This document shows, piece after piece, positions 1 through 12,650 of a stretch of DNA of 64,000 bases. Position numbers and translations under genes: made by a program. The notes beneath the pieces were generated by a model, which searched no databases, was not told the DNA's origin, and was given only the letters and a program-made list of their open reading frames with translations. Every line of letters starts with the position of its first letter. Position 1 is the stretch's first letter. The stretch is from Setophaga petechia (taxonomy: Eukaryota > Chordata > Aves > Passeriformes > Parulidae): the NCBI GenBank assembly GCA_024362935.1, contig JANCRA010000012.1, forward strand, positions 1,488,001 through 1,552,000, in the 5' to 3' direction.

Positions 1-3000
1 CAAAAAAATTTAAAACATGAGTTGTCTTTTTGTATCCTCTGTAAAAGATTTGCACAAAAACTACTGATATTTGCTGATATATTGTTGATTTCCTAAAGCC
101 AAAATGGCTTTTAGGACGAGATAAATGTATTTTGTTCTATAGGTTAGTATATGTAAGAAGCATAAAATAGAGATCAAGACCTTGGGAATTGGATTAAAGG
201 TTACCAAAATTTTTAAATTTATCTGGTTGATATTACATGCCTTCTAAAATAAAGATCAATTTTTTTCTTGGATCTAAACTCTCCAATAACAGAACCATTT
301 TTTTTTTTTTTAATTTTCAAGCTAATATTCTTAAGATGGAATAGTTACTTTCTTCAGAGAATAAGATTTGGAGACCAGTTTTAGATACTTGAACATATAT
401 TAATATGTGTTGCTCTCCTTATTGTCATTAGTGTTGCTCTAAATAAATACTAATATAACCAACGCCATAGTATTAAAAGGCAAAAGAGCTGTTAGAAGAC
501 AATGTGTACTACTCCTTGTTTAATTCTGTCCCATCATTTCCTCCTCCTTGAAATGGTTGGCAGTGTGGTGACCTAGCCGAAGGAAGAGAGGAAAAGCTTG
601 ATTTATGTTTTATTTCATTGTTTAAAATAGTGCCATTTTCATGCATAAAAGGTTTTGTGGGTGATCCCTGATCAGCTGCCTCAGGACCCCTCAGCAGGCA
701 GCAGCTGAGCAGCATTTTTCCATTGTCTTGGTTGCTGCTTAGAAGGAGTCTGAAATTTAGGCTTGGGGAGGCAATTTAACATTGCATATAACTGAGTGCA
801 ACTGGAAGCTGCTGCTGAGAGTAGGATTTGTGTGGTCACATCTCAACACAGGAGACCAGCTGACATCCATTATACTCAACATATCAAATTCTGCTTTTTT
901 GCCCAGAACTGTCTGTACACATCAGTGATGCTGTATGGAGTTAAAAGCTCCACTGCAGAGCTCCTTTCAGAAACCAATGAGTCCCTTACATCCATTTTAG
1001 TTATTGTTTACAAGAACAAGTGATCTGTAGAAAGAATTGCTTAGAGCTTGGGTTTGAGCAGAAATTTTTTGAGAAAACGAATCAAATTTTAATGAGGTGA
1101 GCATATTTAATTGAACTCAATGAGAACATGTAAGAACAACTGCAGTCAGAAGTACGTTTTTTTACATGGTAATCAGGAACAAACTGTGTCCAAAATTATC
1201 TGAATCCTGTCAGGTCTTCAAAGACATTGATTTAAGTCCATCAGAAGATGGAGGAAATATCGGCTTCAGTTCTTAAAATATCCTCATTTCTCCAAGTAGG
1301 AAGAAATAAATGAATGTCATCTTTTGCTTGGCTACCTCACAGAACAGGAAATGAGAGATTTTAGTGATCAAAAATGAGGAAGAAAGACTGTTTGAATTAT
1401 AGAAAATATTTCCTACATCACCCAGGGTATCTGAAAGTGAGGGCTAGGCTGAGACAGACAATCGATTATGTCCATCTTCCTGAGATGTCAAAAACATTCA
1501 TAGCAATCTGGCAGAGGTATCTGATTAAAATGTCTGTAAAGACAGCAGAGTGGAGCAAGTGTACCTGATAAATGGTTTGAAATTTGTCTCCCTTGCCATG
1601 TCTATGTGCTAGTTCTGTAGAATGTATATGATTTATAGAATTGCACAGAATTTTCAAATTATCTAAACTACTAGAATGAAGAAGAACTGTAACACATGAG
1701 TGTGTTAGAATCTTCTGAAGAAAGTTAAGACCATGATAAGACCTTGAACTCCATAAGGTATTGATAGACATGAGCTTGAGATCTTAAGCCATGTTAAACA
1801 AAAAAGGAGACTGGCATGATTAAAATCAATTTCATCCTTAAATGTTTTTCAGGATCAGAGTCAACATGCTTAGCACACAGATGATGATACTACAGATAAT
1901 GAATTTTGTATTACCTTTATATATCTTCTGTGCTTTCCTGCAAGACACATGTGACTATTTATTTCTTACTCTGGCGAAGGTTACCAAGTAATTGAGGCCT
2001 TTTTCCAGGTCATTCAACAGCTTACATGCTGTTGCGTGTTTAGTCACAAAAACATTTTGGTGTTTTTTTTTTTTTGCTGAGCTGGCATTAGAAGCTACTC
2101 CAACATTGACCTCCTTGCCAGAAGCTTCCTTGCCTAGCCTCTTTTTTCCTTGCCTTCCCTCTCATCTCCCTCCTTATATCTCATTTGCTGATTGGAAAAA
2201 ATAAACAGAACAGTTAGTACTGAATTTAATGCATCAAGTTATACTATGTAACTTGAAAGTAGCTGATTTTCTGGCAAAAAAAGCTACACCTACTTTTTTG
2301 AAAATACTTATTTTCAGTGTTTGGTAGGTCCCTTATTAAACTTAGGAGAACTTCTCTTATTGCACAGTTTTCTACTCCTGTCTACAAAAAAATGATTTCT
2401 GCATTTTGTTTTTAGCTCATTGTTTGCTTCTAAAGGGATTGATAGATTTTAAAATTTATCTTGAAATTAAATACAAAATTACCATATTCTAGAGTAAATG
2501 TTGCTTAGTATAGAATATTTCTATTTCTTCGAATATGAATAATATACATCTGACTTTTTGAAGTTTGGGTTTCTAATACAAACTAGCTTTCTCAACATCT
2601 TTTGTAGTGATTTTATAAATGGTGTTTCACCACTGTGCAATTCATTTCACCTCTCTTTTTTAAAGACTATGTGATAGCTTTCAGATTATATTCTATATTC
2701 CCATAAGCATAGTCACATTTAAGGTCTTAAATATATCTAACTTATTCCCCACATCTCACTTTCTGAAGTGACAGCTATTGAATAGCAATCATTTTGGTTT
2801 CTAAATATCCTCACAGTGGTATATGAAATCAGGTTTGAAGCATTTTTCTCTTTCTAGTTTTCAGATTTCTTCAGGCCACAGGCTAAGACTTCTTCCATTC
2901 AAACCACTCACATTGTAGTGGAATAAAATAATTATTTACATAGTAATTGTCTTTATTTTCCATATGTTAAACATTCTAATTTCTCCAGGAATTATGTCTA

Positions 3001-4281
3001 AATCTAACCTTTCTTCTAGCAAGGCTGCTTTCCTTCTTGTTTATGGTACAAATTGCTCAGTGTTTCCCAAGACACTGATTTTTTCAATTTACAATATGTG
3101 TCTCAGATAGTGCAGACCAGGTGGGGGAAAGGAGATGCACCACCACAGTATGATACAGCAAAATTCCTGAGAACTTTGAGAAAATTCACCTGATAAATTC
3201 CTTCAGTACAACCAGTGTACTAAACAAGTGCATTTCTAGACTGAGAAGTTAAATCACAAGAGTTATTATATAGTATTACAATGTAATTATGTGTATGATT
3301 TGATGCTCCACTGTATATAGTCTTGAGTGCATATGGAAATCTATTTCTTTATATCAAATCACATAGTTATGTTATTCCATATTTTGTAACACCTTTTGTG
3401 AAATAACTTATTATAACACATTACATATTATATATGTAAGTATCTTCCTGGGATAAATATACCAAGTATTTAACCAAGTATTTTATTTTCAATTTCTTCT
3501 CATTATGGAATAAGACAGACATGTTCATCTGACAATGACAAAAAATGACAGATAAACCATTTTGAAACACGTACAAGACATTTTCTGTACTTGCAAATCT
3601 AGCCTCAAACTGTCTGGCCTTCTATTTTTAAAGTTTATTAGATTATACAATATCTATTTTGCTGCCCACTGTTTCCTCAAAGAATATTGTGATTTATTGG
3701 TCTACAAATAAGTTATTTCCTTCTACTCAACAATTTTATCTGAGTATATTTTTTTTCTGTGGCACATCAGCTTGCATTTACAATGATTGAATGAATTTCT
3801 GTTTGTTACCTGCAGACATCTTAGAATTAAAAACTCTCCTGCCACTTTGTTGTCTTTTTTTCTCTTTATCCCAATATCTGTAATGCTTTCCACTTTTGCA
3901 CTGTTTTAAAATTGAAGCTGTTTATATTTGGCTTTTAATTCAGATAATTAATAAAAATAATGACTTATGTCAAATGTACAAAAGATGCTCAAAGATCTCT
4001 GAAATTGGAGACCATTTTCCTTCCCTAGTTATGACATTAGGCATTTTGCCCTTTTTTTTTTTTGGTATCTTTGCTTTTGAATTTCCTGGCTTATTTGGGC
4101 AAAACTAAAATACAAATGGCAAAGTAACCAATGGTGTTTATCAAGGTTATTTATCTAGGTTTGAACCACAGAATCAGGAGGTCTCTCACAATTAAAGCTA
4201 TGATGAAGTTTTTGGTTATGTTCTTAAAATTATTGCCTAAACAGATACCCAAAATGGAATAGAGAAAAATTCCTAGGGACA
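1..4281. other. A+T-rich unique sequence, no gene seen
   Basis: I see no gene here. The open frames are all under about 75 codons and rich in residues encoded by A/T codons. There are short homopolymer runs (T run near 300-312, T run near 2066-2077) and a small tandem duplication of a 12-base unit around 3461-3484. No TATA/polyadenylation pair or CR1 tail was recognised. Confidence 0.6.
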
Positions 4282-4533
4282 TGTCATGGTTTAGCCCCAG
4301 CCGGCAGGAAAGCTCCAGGCAGCTGCTCTCTCGTGGCACCAGCGAGAGAAGTGGAAAGGTAAAAGATAGAGAACTCATGGGTTGAGATAAAGACAGTTTA
4401 AAAGGGAAAGCAAAGGCTGGGCACAAAAGCAAAACAAAACAAGGAATTCATTCACTGCTTCCTAAGGACAGGCAGGAGTTCAGCCATCCCTAGGAGACCA
4501 GAATCCCATCATGTGTGATGGTGACTTTATTTC
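4282..4533 (-). mobile_element. Endogenous retrovirus LTR fragment (3' part, antisense)
   Basis: The plus strand begins TGTCATGGTTTAGCCCCAG and continues with the sequence I know as the inverted end of a common bird ERVL-like LTR, including a GGGTTGAGATAAAGACAG block near 4379-4396 and AAACAAGGAATTCATTCA near 4436. Read on the minus strand this is the R/U5 part of the LTR, ending in CA. A full copy should continue rightward (plus strand) into U3 with a TATA box, but similarity fades after about 4533, so this is a truncated copy. No retroviral coding remains lie next to it and no target-site duplication can be defined. The family assignment is from memory. The LTR identity is fairly sure, the right boundary is not. 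Confidence 0.75.
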
Positions 4534-6735
4534 ATGAGAAGGATCTCTCTGATCACCTCATGAGATAAGGCAGAAGGCTTTGCATGGAAGGATTAACAAG
4601 TGTCCCTTTAGTAAGTATCCCTTGATATCATAACTTGGTCCAAGATTTCTCTTGATTGAGAAATCGCAGAATAAATTCATATGAGAAGAATAAGCTTGCT
4701 CCTATAGCAGAAATTACTAAGTAATAATGAATAAGGAATTGTTGTAGATACTCATCACACAGGTACAGAGAGGTCACTGACGAGTGTTAGAAGGTCCAAC
4801 AGAATTGGGAGCAGGAGGAGTCTTGCTGAAGGATTTCATGCTGTGTTTGACTCCAAGTGCATGTTCTTAACACAGCTTTTCTGCCACTATGATAATGATT
4901 TATCGCCTATGCACAAGACTGTGTAATTCCAGTAGCATCAGAACATGTTGACAAAATTGCTCGTCTGGCCCAGCTGAAAAAAACGTTCCAGGAAAACTCA
5001 CTCACTCGAGTATGTTTGTATTGCACTTCATAGCAGCTGAGTGGACTGCAGGCCAAAAGCCTGTCAGTGCAGCCACAGGGCATTCTGTGTTCTCCAGGAC
5101 CTGTAAAACCCGGACTGCCTGAGCACAGCATTTTAGCCTGTGAGGACTGTCTGGCAGCTGTTCCTGAGGTGGTGTATCACACGTACAGGGGAGGCAACCC
5201 CTGGAAGAGGCAGCTCAGAGTGGCACAGTAATCATGGGCAATAATTATGGGAAATTGCAATTAATCATGGGCAGCTGTGGGGACAGAAGTAGCCAGGCTG
5301 GTCCTCTCTGTGGAGGCAGAGCACCAGGTCATCCCATGGGCACGGGAACATAAAACTGAGTGGTTGGGTAGTAGTGTATATACCTAGCAGCAGGTGGCAT
5401 GTACACCATGGCAAGACAGAAACAAACGGTTTCATCGAAGTGTACATAAGAGATATTTTTACAATAACACTGCAGTTGTTACAAAGAAAAAGCTGTCTGA
5501 ATAGTCTTCAGAGTAACTTAGCAACACTTTCCTTCGTCTTTGCTCTATTTCTGCAATATGTTTCCTTAAAGAAATTATTTAGTTAAACTTTCTCATATGG
5601 GCTCTGTTACCATCCCTAACTGAGGCCATCTGTCATTTAGCTCATCTGCTCTTACTGATGAAATTGACCCCAGAAATTACATCTGAAATTGCTTAAATTT
5701 TGGGGCATATGGCATTCAAATCCAATTTGTACAGCTCAAAGCAATCACTACTGGTATCTCATCTGAGTTATTTATTGCCCAAATACCTTGTATTTGTACA
5801 TATATACTTAAGTCCATGAATATTTCCTTTGGAAAAAATCTTATCCACCTTATTGCTTCAAGGCACACTGTTTCCTTATTTATTATCACTTTGCCCTTGA
5901 AGACATCTATGACTCTAAGAACCAAGGACTCTTCAAGCTTCCTTAATGTGAATGTGGAGGACTATGCAATTCAAAACTTATTTTCAGCTTACACTCTGAA
6001 ATTACTTTGGTTTTGTCAAGATCCATAGAAGAATCCAAAGACAAATTTTATGATCTAATATTATAATTATATAAGATTTCCTTGACTTTATCTGTCATGA
6101 CTCTTCTTAAATTTTCCTATTTTACAGCACATTTCAACAATAGATTGGTTCTAAAGGTATTTTAAATCTTTGGGTTATCTACTTCAGGTAAAAATTAAAC
6201 CATGCCTTTATGTGTCTACCAAACAGAGTGCAGTGCTTCAGGCATTCCAGCTTGTTGGAAAGATACAAACAATATCTGTTTTGTAAGTGCCTTTTTTAAT
6301 GGTGTACCAAACTCTGTGTGTAAATGTTAACATAAAGGAATATAAGGCATATGGAGAACAGTAAAAAAATATACATGCAAGTTCATCATATGTATTTCTG
6401 CAAATGATTTGCTCTTAGAACTAGGCAATGGTACATAAACCCCCATATTTTTTTTCCTCTTCTGTGTTTAGTTTTGTTTCTTTTCAGAATCACTGAATTT
6501 TTGTCTTATTTTTGAGATGGTTATTCTTCTCATATAATCATATTGCAATATTATCATTTTGGAGGTGTCAGTTGGTGCTTTATTTCTTTCCTTGGCTGGA
6601 AAAAGTATCCTTCTGTCCCCTGCAGCCAGATATGGTAATTTCCAGTGAATGCAGTAATGAGGGCAGAACTGATGAAATGTAGGCTTCCCTCCTGTTAAAT
6701 TCAGCCAACAAAATGCCTGTCAGTACCTACAGAGT
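4534..6735. other. Unique sequence with a G+C-richer patch, no gene seen
   Basis: No coding region is recognised. About 4960-5350 is clearly richer in G and C than its surroundings and could be an unrecognised old repeat or a regulatory patch. It holds no long open frame and no CpG cluster. The rest is A+T-rich with no repeat I can name. Confidence 0.5.
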
Positions 6736-6895
6736 TTTTCTAGTTTGGGGTTGTTTTTTTGTTTTTTGCCTTTTTTTTTTTTATTTTTCCCAAAGGTAAA
6801 GGGGCATGTTCTGATCAGTTTGTTGGTTTTTTTTTTTTGTTTTTTTGTTTTTTTTTTTTGGGTTTTTTTTTTAATTTTTGTTTTTTTTCCCTTTC
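6736..6895. repeat. Strand-asymmetric T-rich low-complexity tract
   Basis: About 160 bases are almost only T, with scattered single or triple G. Runs of 8 to 13 T are separated by G, GG or GGG (for example around 6829-6875). A short ordinary stretch near 6795-6825 interrupts it. The other strand is A-rich with C. Lysine-rich and phenylalanine-rich open frames across it are composition artefacts. Confidence 0.85.
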
Positions 6896-7330
6896 TTCCA
6901 GAAATAGATACATTAATAGACAAGCACAGCTTTGCTAAATTGCACAGCTGGGTTTGGACATAGGGTTGTGTCATTGGTTACAACACTCTACCAGCAAAGT
7001 ATGCCTCCCTGGTCATCTGCTCTACCAAATTTACCCTGTTCTGGAGGCCAGATGCTCCTTATGAAAAGGTTGCTGCAACACATTGTCTCAGCTGTTACAA
7101 CTGGAGCACTTTAGCACTAGAGGAACCATGTCATTAATATGTTAATAATTTTATACTATAGAATTGATATGTTATACTGCACAGAAAAATTATTTAAAAT
7201 AGGAAATATTGGCTTATATAAGCAGTCATTTCCTTTGTGCCATGTGATATAAATTCTTCCCTCTTCCCTATTGCTTTGAAAAGAAGTTTGGAAAAGTCTT
7301 GAACAGCTTGACCGGAAATAAGACCAGAAA
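6896..7330. other. Unique sequence, no gene seen
   Basis: No gene or nameable repeat. It contains a somewhat G+C-richer segment at 6950-7115 with one short open frame that I do not consider coding. Confidence 0.5.
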
Positions 7331-7694
7331 TGTTAAAATGCTGGTCAAATGTAGAAGAGGCTAACAGTGAGTTTGTTAGCTAAAAGAGCGAGAAGAAGCT
7401 GAAAAGAAAGAAGAAGTTGACAAAGAGTTGTTTTTTTTAAAGTTGTAACTAAGGAGACTGAGAGAAGAAGGATAAGAGAACTTTGCAGTCAGATGAAGTA
7501 TTTTTAGAAAGTTAGATTAAGTTACTATAACTTTTCACTAATAATATTATGTTAACTTATTGTAGCTAATAGTTAAAGAAGCATAAATAATTAAAAAGTG
7601 TATAAAAATCAGCCACGTTTAATAATAATAAAAAGTTGTCAGCTGAGACTGCTTGTAGTCTCTGCTTTGTGTCATGACCACCTCGACAGCAACA
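7331..7694 (+). mobile_element. Probable solo LTR of an endogenous retrovirus
   Basis: A TATAAAAA box at 7601-7608 is followed within about 25 bases by an AATAATAAAAAG polyadenylation-type stretch, then by a G+C-richer segment (AGCTGAGACTGC, TGACCACCTCGACAGCAACA) ending in CA at 7694. This order (TATA, short R, U5 ending CA) is that of a compact gammaretrovirus-like bird LTR. The left end is set at a TGTTAA that would give the TG of the TG...CA termini, but it is a guess, because no matching duplication flanks the chosen ends. No internal retroviral sequence follows. The upstream part is purine-rich and decayed. Confidence 0.55.
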
Positions 7695-7789
7695 GTCCAA
7701 CAAGATAAATTCTTTGTTAGAAGAATTAGAGTACCTCTAAAGATATTGTGGTGCCCATGGAGGTACTGCGCATAAGTAGTTCTGCCCAG

Positions 7790-7854
7790 GGAATATCAGC
7801 AAATAAAACCAGCTTTTTCAGTTTTGCCAAGGAATATCAGCAAATAAAACCAGC
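7790..7854. repeat. Tandem duplication, 41-base period
   Basis: A 24-base identical segment occurs at 7790-7813 and again at 7831-7854. Both contain AATAAAACC, and both are preceded by a similar TGCC(A/C)A stretch. This is a local duplication of about 41 bases, placed about 100 bases after the LTR end at 7694. Confidence 0.9.
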
Positions 7855-10800
7855 CTAACTCTTCTGTATAATTCCTCATCCTATTTCGCAAATTTAATTG
7901 AACAAAATTTGGCTCAAAAGAATGTTCCTGGATTGAAGAGTTTCTGTCACCATAACGTAACAGAAAAATCATGGCAGAGCCCTTCTGAGAAATATTTGCA
8001 TGAATAGCCCTTTGTACTTTTTCTAAGATAGAACCACCATCAAAGGATTGCTGTGAACTTGTATTTACACATAACTTTTCTAATATTGTGCAACCTTCTG
8101 CATGACTCTCCAGGGACTTTACACAGGATCAATCTTCATGCAAAAAATACATCCACTTTTCTTGGCAGAAGCTGCTCATGAGAAGCTGCAGCATGGTGTT
8201 TCACTTTGGCTCTTGCCATGAAGCTGCACAAAGCACTGGCATGTCACTGGCCCTTTTGGCAAGTCCTTGTTATTCATTACTTGTGGATGACAACAAAAAA
8301 ATTTAGATGTTTATACATGGGTAGGTAACTATGGATACATGTGTATACATTGGTAGCAGGGTATATTGTGTATTTAAACGTTCACATATCAATACGTATC
8401 TATTGTGCACTAAATAACATAGATACAGTAATTACTATACTGAACAATATTTTTGGGTTAAATTTAAAGCAAAGTGACATCTAAAATTTAGCAGCTTGAA
8501 GTAACAAATCTTAAGATTTTGACACGAGGCTAGATAAATCATCAATGAGTTTGTCCCCCTAATTTGAATGCTGGAATTTCAATTTCTTCAGACAGAAACA
8601 ACACCTCTTGATAAGACTACCAAAAATACCAGCAGTACCAGAACTGAAATATTGTTAGTAGAATGATTGCTTGTTTAGCTTAACAAAATAGTGACAGTAA
8701 AAAGGATTTCTCCGTATAAATACTTTAGGTATTTAAACAGGGGAAGCAAAAGAGGTATATAATCTAAAAAAGATGAACAGATATGTCTCGAGAATACTTA
8801 TGGGCTGAAAATTATAACAAAAAATTATAAGTTTTGGAATGAGATATTCCAAAAGGATAGTTAGGGGAAATAAACCTTACCAGTCTTGAAAAGTAATCTG
8901 ATATGGGTCTGTAGAAAAAGGTTTATGTCCTTTGATCACATGAGATAGAGGAAAATTAGGACTTTGTGACACAGAATGTCCTTTCCACACTTGATTCCAG
9001 AAGGTTTTTTTCTATTTCCATTCTGTTTAATATTGGTAGTAACTCTCATTTTAGACACAGGAACAAGCAAATACACAAATCTGCAATGTCTTACGAAGAT
9101 TACAATTCCTGTGGAAATGCTTAAGTGTGTCCTCTCTTCAGCTAAAATTATTTCCTGCTTCCGTGGCACCTCCCTAGGTTATGCGCTCATACTGGAAACT
9201 GACTTGGAAAACAACACTTTCCAAAGGAAGGTACCCACAGTATCAATTAGTTCTGCTTGTGTTCTCTGAAGAGAGAACACAAATTATTGTTGTGCCTTTA
9301 AGGACTGACTTTGGTAGTCTCATGCTTCAAACACAAGTATTTTGTGGTAAGGCTTTTTTTCTCCCATTATACAGAACTGTCACTCTCCAGTATTGATGTG
9401 TTGTCGATATTTGCATAGCTATACTGTTAGGAATGTAGAAACATATTTTGCTTAATATGGGTTTGAAAATTATACTCAAATTCTGCCATTTATGCTGCAT
9501 TTAGGAGTGCTATGGATAATGAAGCAGAAAGTAAAAAATTATCTGGAAAACAAACAAATAAACAAACATGGAATGAAAAATGAAATAGAAAAATGGCAAA
9601 ACAGTATTACTTAGAGATGGATGAGAGTGCAGTATGAAATCAATTAAAATACAGCTGCAGTATTTTCAGCTTAAACTTTGCTATTTTGATTTTTTGGAAG
9701 ATATGGTTACGATCTGTCCTAGTGTTCTCTTTAGAATAAAAGTACTCTTCTTCAAGCACAGCACATCTAAATTTCAGATTTTTAAGACTTGTAATTTTAA
9801 AATTATTGGCAAACCCTTTTTGGGTATCTGTATATAAATGCTAAAAATTCTTATGGTTCTGTGTTCTTTCATGAGTACAATTTGTAACATCCTGAGGTTT
9901 GAAATTGTATCCTGAAACAGCAGCAAAGTGACATACAGGCATGTAAAACCTGCCTCACCTAGGTTGTAGAAACAAAAGAAAAGGTCAGCTTTCTTGGCCT
10001 TGCTGTGTCTGGTTCACACAGCACTTCTGATCTTTTGTGTTGCGTGTCAGAAGGACAGATTGCTTGTTCTGGGCATAGTAATGCCTCTTCAGGATGTTTC
10101 TGTGAGTGTCTGAGCCTCCTTTCAGAACCATCCCTTTGTTCCTTTTTCTGTCTTGTAACTCCTGAAGTGGAAAAAATTCTGTGAATGCTTGCAGCCAAGA
10201 CATTTCTGCTGATGATTTAAATGCTGCTGAAGAGAAGGACTATTATAAAGCAATATGTATGCTCATGAAGCGTGACTGGTGTAGGATCAAACCCTGAAGA
10301 TTTTGTGTGGGTGTTCTGCTGGGGACGTGTATTGCTCCAGGTTATATACATACAGAAGCACATCACAGCACCTCTTATTCTGTCTGGATAAGGGTGACAG
10401 GCAGATGCAGCCCTCAGACTTCGTGTCTAATACTTAAATTGTATATATAATGAGGAGGTCTGTTTTCATTTGAATAGCATTGGCTCACACAGGCAAGACT
10501 TACGTTTAATGTTAGACTTCAATTGAAAAAAGGAGCAAAAGGGCAGCAGGGGCCATCAGAAACCCTAAACTTGTACACAGGAAGACTGGTGAGCTCTGTG
10601 ACCCTTTTTCCAATGTCAGAGAGATGCATACAAAGGGAGACGGTTTAATTATAAAGGAAACAGAATATATGCATGAAAAGAAGAGCCCAAATGTTACAGT
10701 TAAATTAAGCCACACACATGCACAGACACGCCAAAATATTTGGCATGGCATTTTAAGGCAGACAGACCATATGGCCTCCTTAGCCATGCACAATGCTTTT

Positions 10801-12353
10801 TGCTGTGTCCCACTTAGGGCAAAAGGAACTGTTGCAGTCCTGGGTGCACCAGATGTCTTGTCAGTCAGCCAGTTTCACATTTAACAGTGTTATCTGCCTA
10901 AACCTGACAGAAACACAGCGGCGCTGCTCATTGAGTAGCCATCTCCTTACTCTGAGGGAAAATATCATTAGAACAGAATATATGAAATGACAGGCAACCA
11001 CAGATCATTCTTAGTGGACAAGGTTCCTTTGAAGAAAAACTACCATTTTGTAATTACAGGAGAAAAGTAAAGGCTAACCCCCAAAGCACTGAAAAACAGA
11101 GAAACAGATAGGACAAATATATTAATATTTTTGGCTATTTACCAGTGCATTTAAAAGTGCATTCCTAAACAGCTGCAGCTGTTTCTTGAGATTTGTAGTG
11201 CTGGAATAATTTGTTATACCTAAGACAAGGCCTTGCAGGTGAGCAGGATGACAGCTCTGGGTCTAAGGGTTGGCATAACACCTCTATAATGATATTCACT
11301 CCTTATGAGCCTTCTCTGCAAGATGATCAGTATTGACCATCAGTTTTGGAAGGATCATTGTCTAAATAGAGAAATACCAATCACCTGTAGAAGTTTTGCC
11401 TTTCACTGCCTTGATAATCAGCTTCCATCTGACTTCCAAGATGACAACACACATGCATGGAAAACAAAGAAAAGTCAAACCTCATTCATGAAGTAGTCTG
11501 GTTGTTTTCAGGAGGAAATTCACATATTTTTCAAGTTTCTAGTGCTTTCTGAATTTATATTGAGCTAATATAGTCAGTAATAATGGGAAAAAATGGCTTA
11601 AGGGGACCCACTTTCTTTAAAATCATAGTCACAGTTACAGACAGACACACCATATTTCCCTCTTTCATTAAAGCATCAGTTATGCTCAGATTTGATGGAT
11701 AAATATAAATAATCATTAATTTTTTAAGCATACGAAATTACAGTTCAAAACTTGGTGTTCTGAAAGTTTTACACTCTGAATAATGTGAATGAATTTGTAG
11801 TTTGAAATACACATCAGTTTCTGAGTATTCTGGTTAAAAAAGTGACTGAGAAAGAGTGAGGTACCGATACATTTTCAAAGCAATACATAAGTCAAGGGAA
11901 ATATTTTTTTCTTCTGTTCTCAAGTTTTTAGTGAGATTTGCCCTTCATCCTCTTCTAAGAAGATATGAGAAATCAAAGAAAAAATTTAACATTTGTCCTT
12001 TTTCTACTCATAACAAGTTCTCATTCAAGGTTTTCCATGTTTTCATTTACCTAGATAGTGAACAGAAAATGGAGAATGCTACTTTATGTCTTTTCATGGG
12101 GTGGGTGACATTTTTGTTAGGGAAAATATTTTCAGATTTGCCACGCAATGTATCTCCTTATGCATTTATATTCTTTTTGGTAGAATATTTTTTAATGTTT
12201 TTTCTTTATCCTCTGCTGCTATTAAAAGCTAAATTTTTATTAAGCTAATTACAAATATGTTTGTTCACTGTATTTAAGAGTACCTGCCTTCTTGCAACAT
12301 TATTCTTTATCTTGCCTTCTGAAGTCCCCCATGCAGGAAAATGTTTCTGCAGA
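7855..12353. other. Unique sequence, no gene seen
   Basis: No gene or nameable repeat. It includes a perfect 11-base-pair hairpin at 9257-9282. A 130-codon open frame at 11856-12248 is A/T-codon-biased (Phe, Leu, Lys, Ser) with no recognisable domain. Segments near 9950-10200 and 10280-10420 are richer in G+C but show no conserved feature I can name. Confidence 0.5.
9257..9282. repeat. Perfect short inverted repeat (hairpin)
   Basis: TTGTGTTCTCT at 9257-9267 is followed by the four-base loop GAAG and its exact reverse complement AGAGAACACAA at 9272-9282. Pairing does not extend beyond the 11 base pairs, so it is far shorter than a microRNA precursor stem. It may be a chance palindrome or a relic of a foldback element. 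Confidence 0.85.
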
Positions 12354-12512
12354 AGGTAGTCAAACACTTGAAGAAGTTACCTGGATAGGTTGTGAAATCT
12401 GTGTCCCTGGACATAATCCAGCCTTGACAGGACATGGTCCTGAGCAGGGTGCTGATCTAGGTGACCTCTAGAGGTCTCTTCCAAGCTTAATTTTATCCTT
12501 CTGTGTTTTGTT
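12354..12512 (+). mobile_element. CR1 LINE fragment (3' untranslated region)
   Basis: The segment follows the bird CR1 3' region in order: GAAGTTACCTGGATAGGTTG (GGTTGCCTGGAGAGGTTG in better copies), GTGAAATCTGTGTCCCTGGA, GGACATGGTCCTGAGCAGGG, and GACCTCTAGAGGTCTCTTCC followed by a decayed tail CCTTCTGTG. It is 5'-truncated, as is usual for CR1, and carries no coding remains. The decay of the terminal octamer repeats suggests an older insertion. The orientation is clear from the tail on the right. Confidence 0.88.
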
Positions 12513-12600
12513 CCTTTCATGTAACTAAATTCCAGTTAGTTTAATGTCATGTGAATACAACTTCATGCTTTAATTTTCAGTATAATATGCTGAGTACGCT

Positions 12601-12650
12601 GTATGTCTCTATGTATATGTGTATACATCTATCTGTCTGTCTATCTGTAA
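12601..12650. repeat. Mixed ATGT/ATCT-type simple repeat
   Basis: It is a decayed tetranucleotide-like tract with units such as TATG, TATA, ATCT and GTCT. It lies about 90 bases after the CR1 tail. Confidence 0.7.

Noticed and set aside
6720..6974. Lysine-rich and phenylalanine-rich open frames on opposite strands
   Set aside because: They are pure translation of the T-rich low-complexity tract.
7790..7854. CRISPR-like direct repeat
   Set aside because: Only two copies, in a vertebrate context. It is a plain local duplication.
11856..12248. 130-codon open frame
   Set aside because: Its composition is dominated by Phe, Leu, Lys and Ser, as expected from A/T-rich codons. There is no signal, domain or upstream promoter, and frames of this size are expected by chance over 64 kb in six frames.
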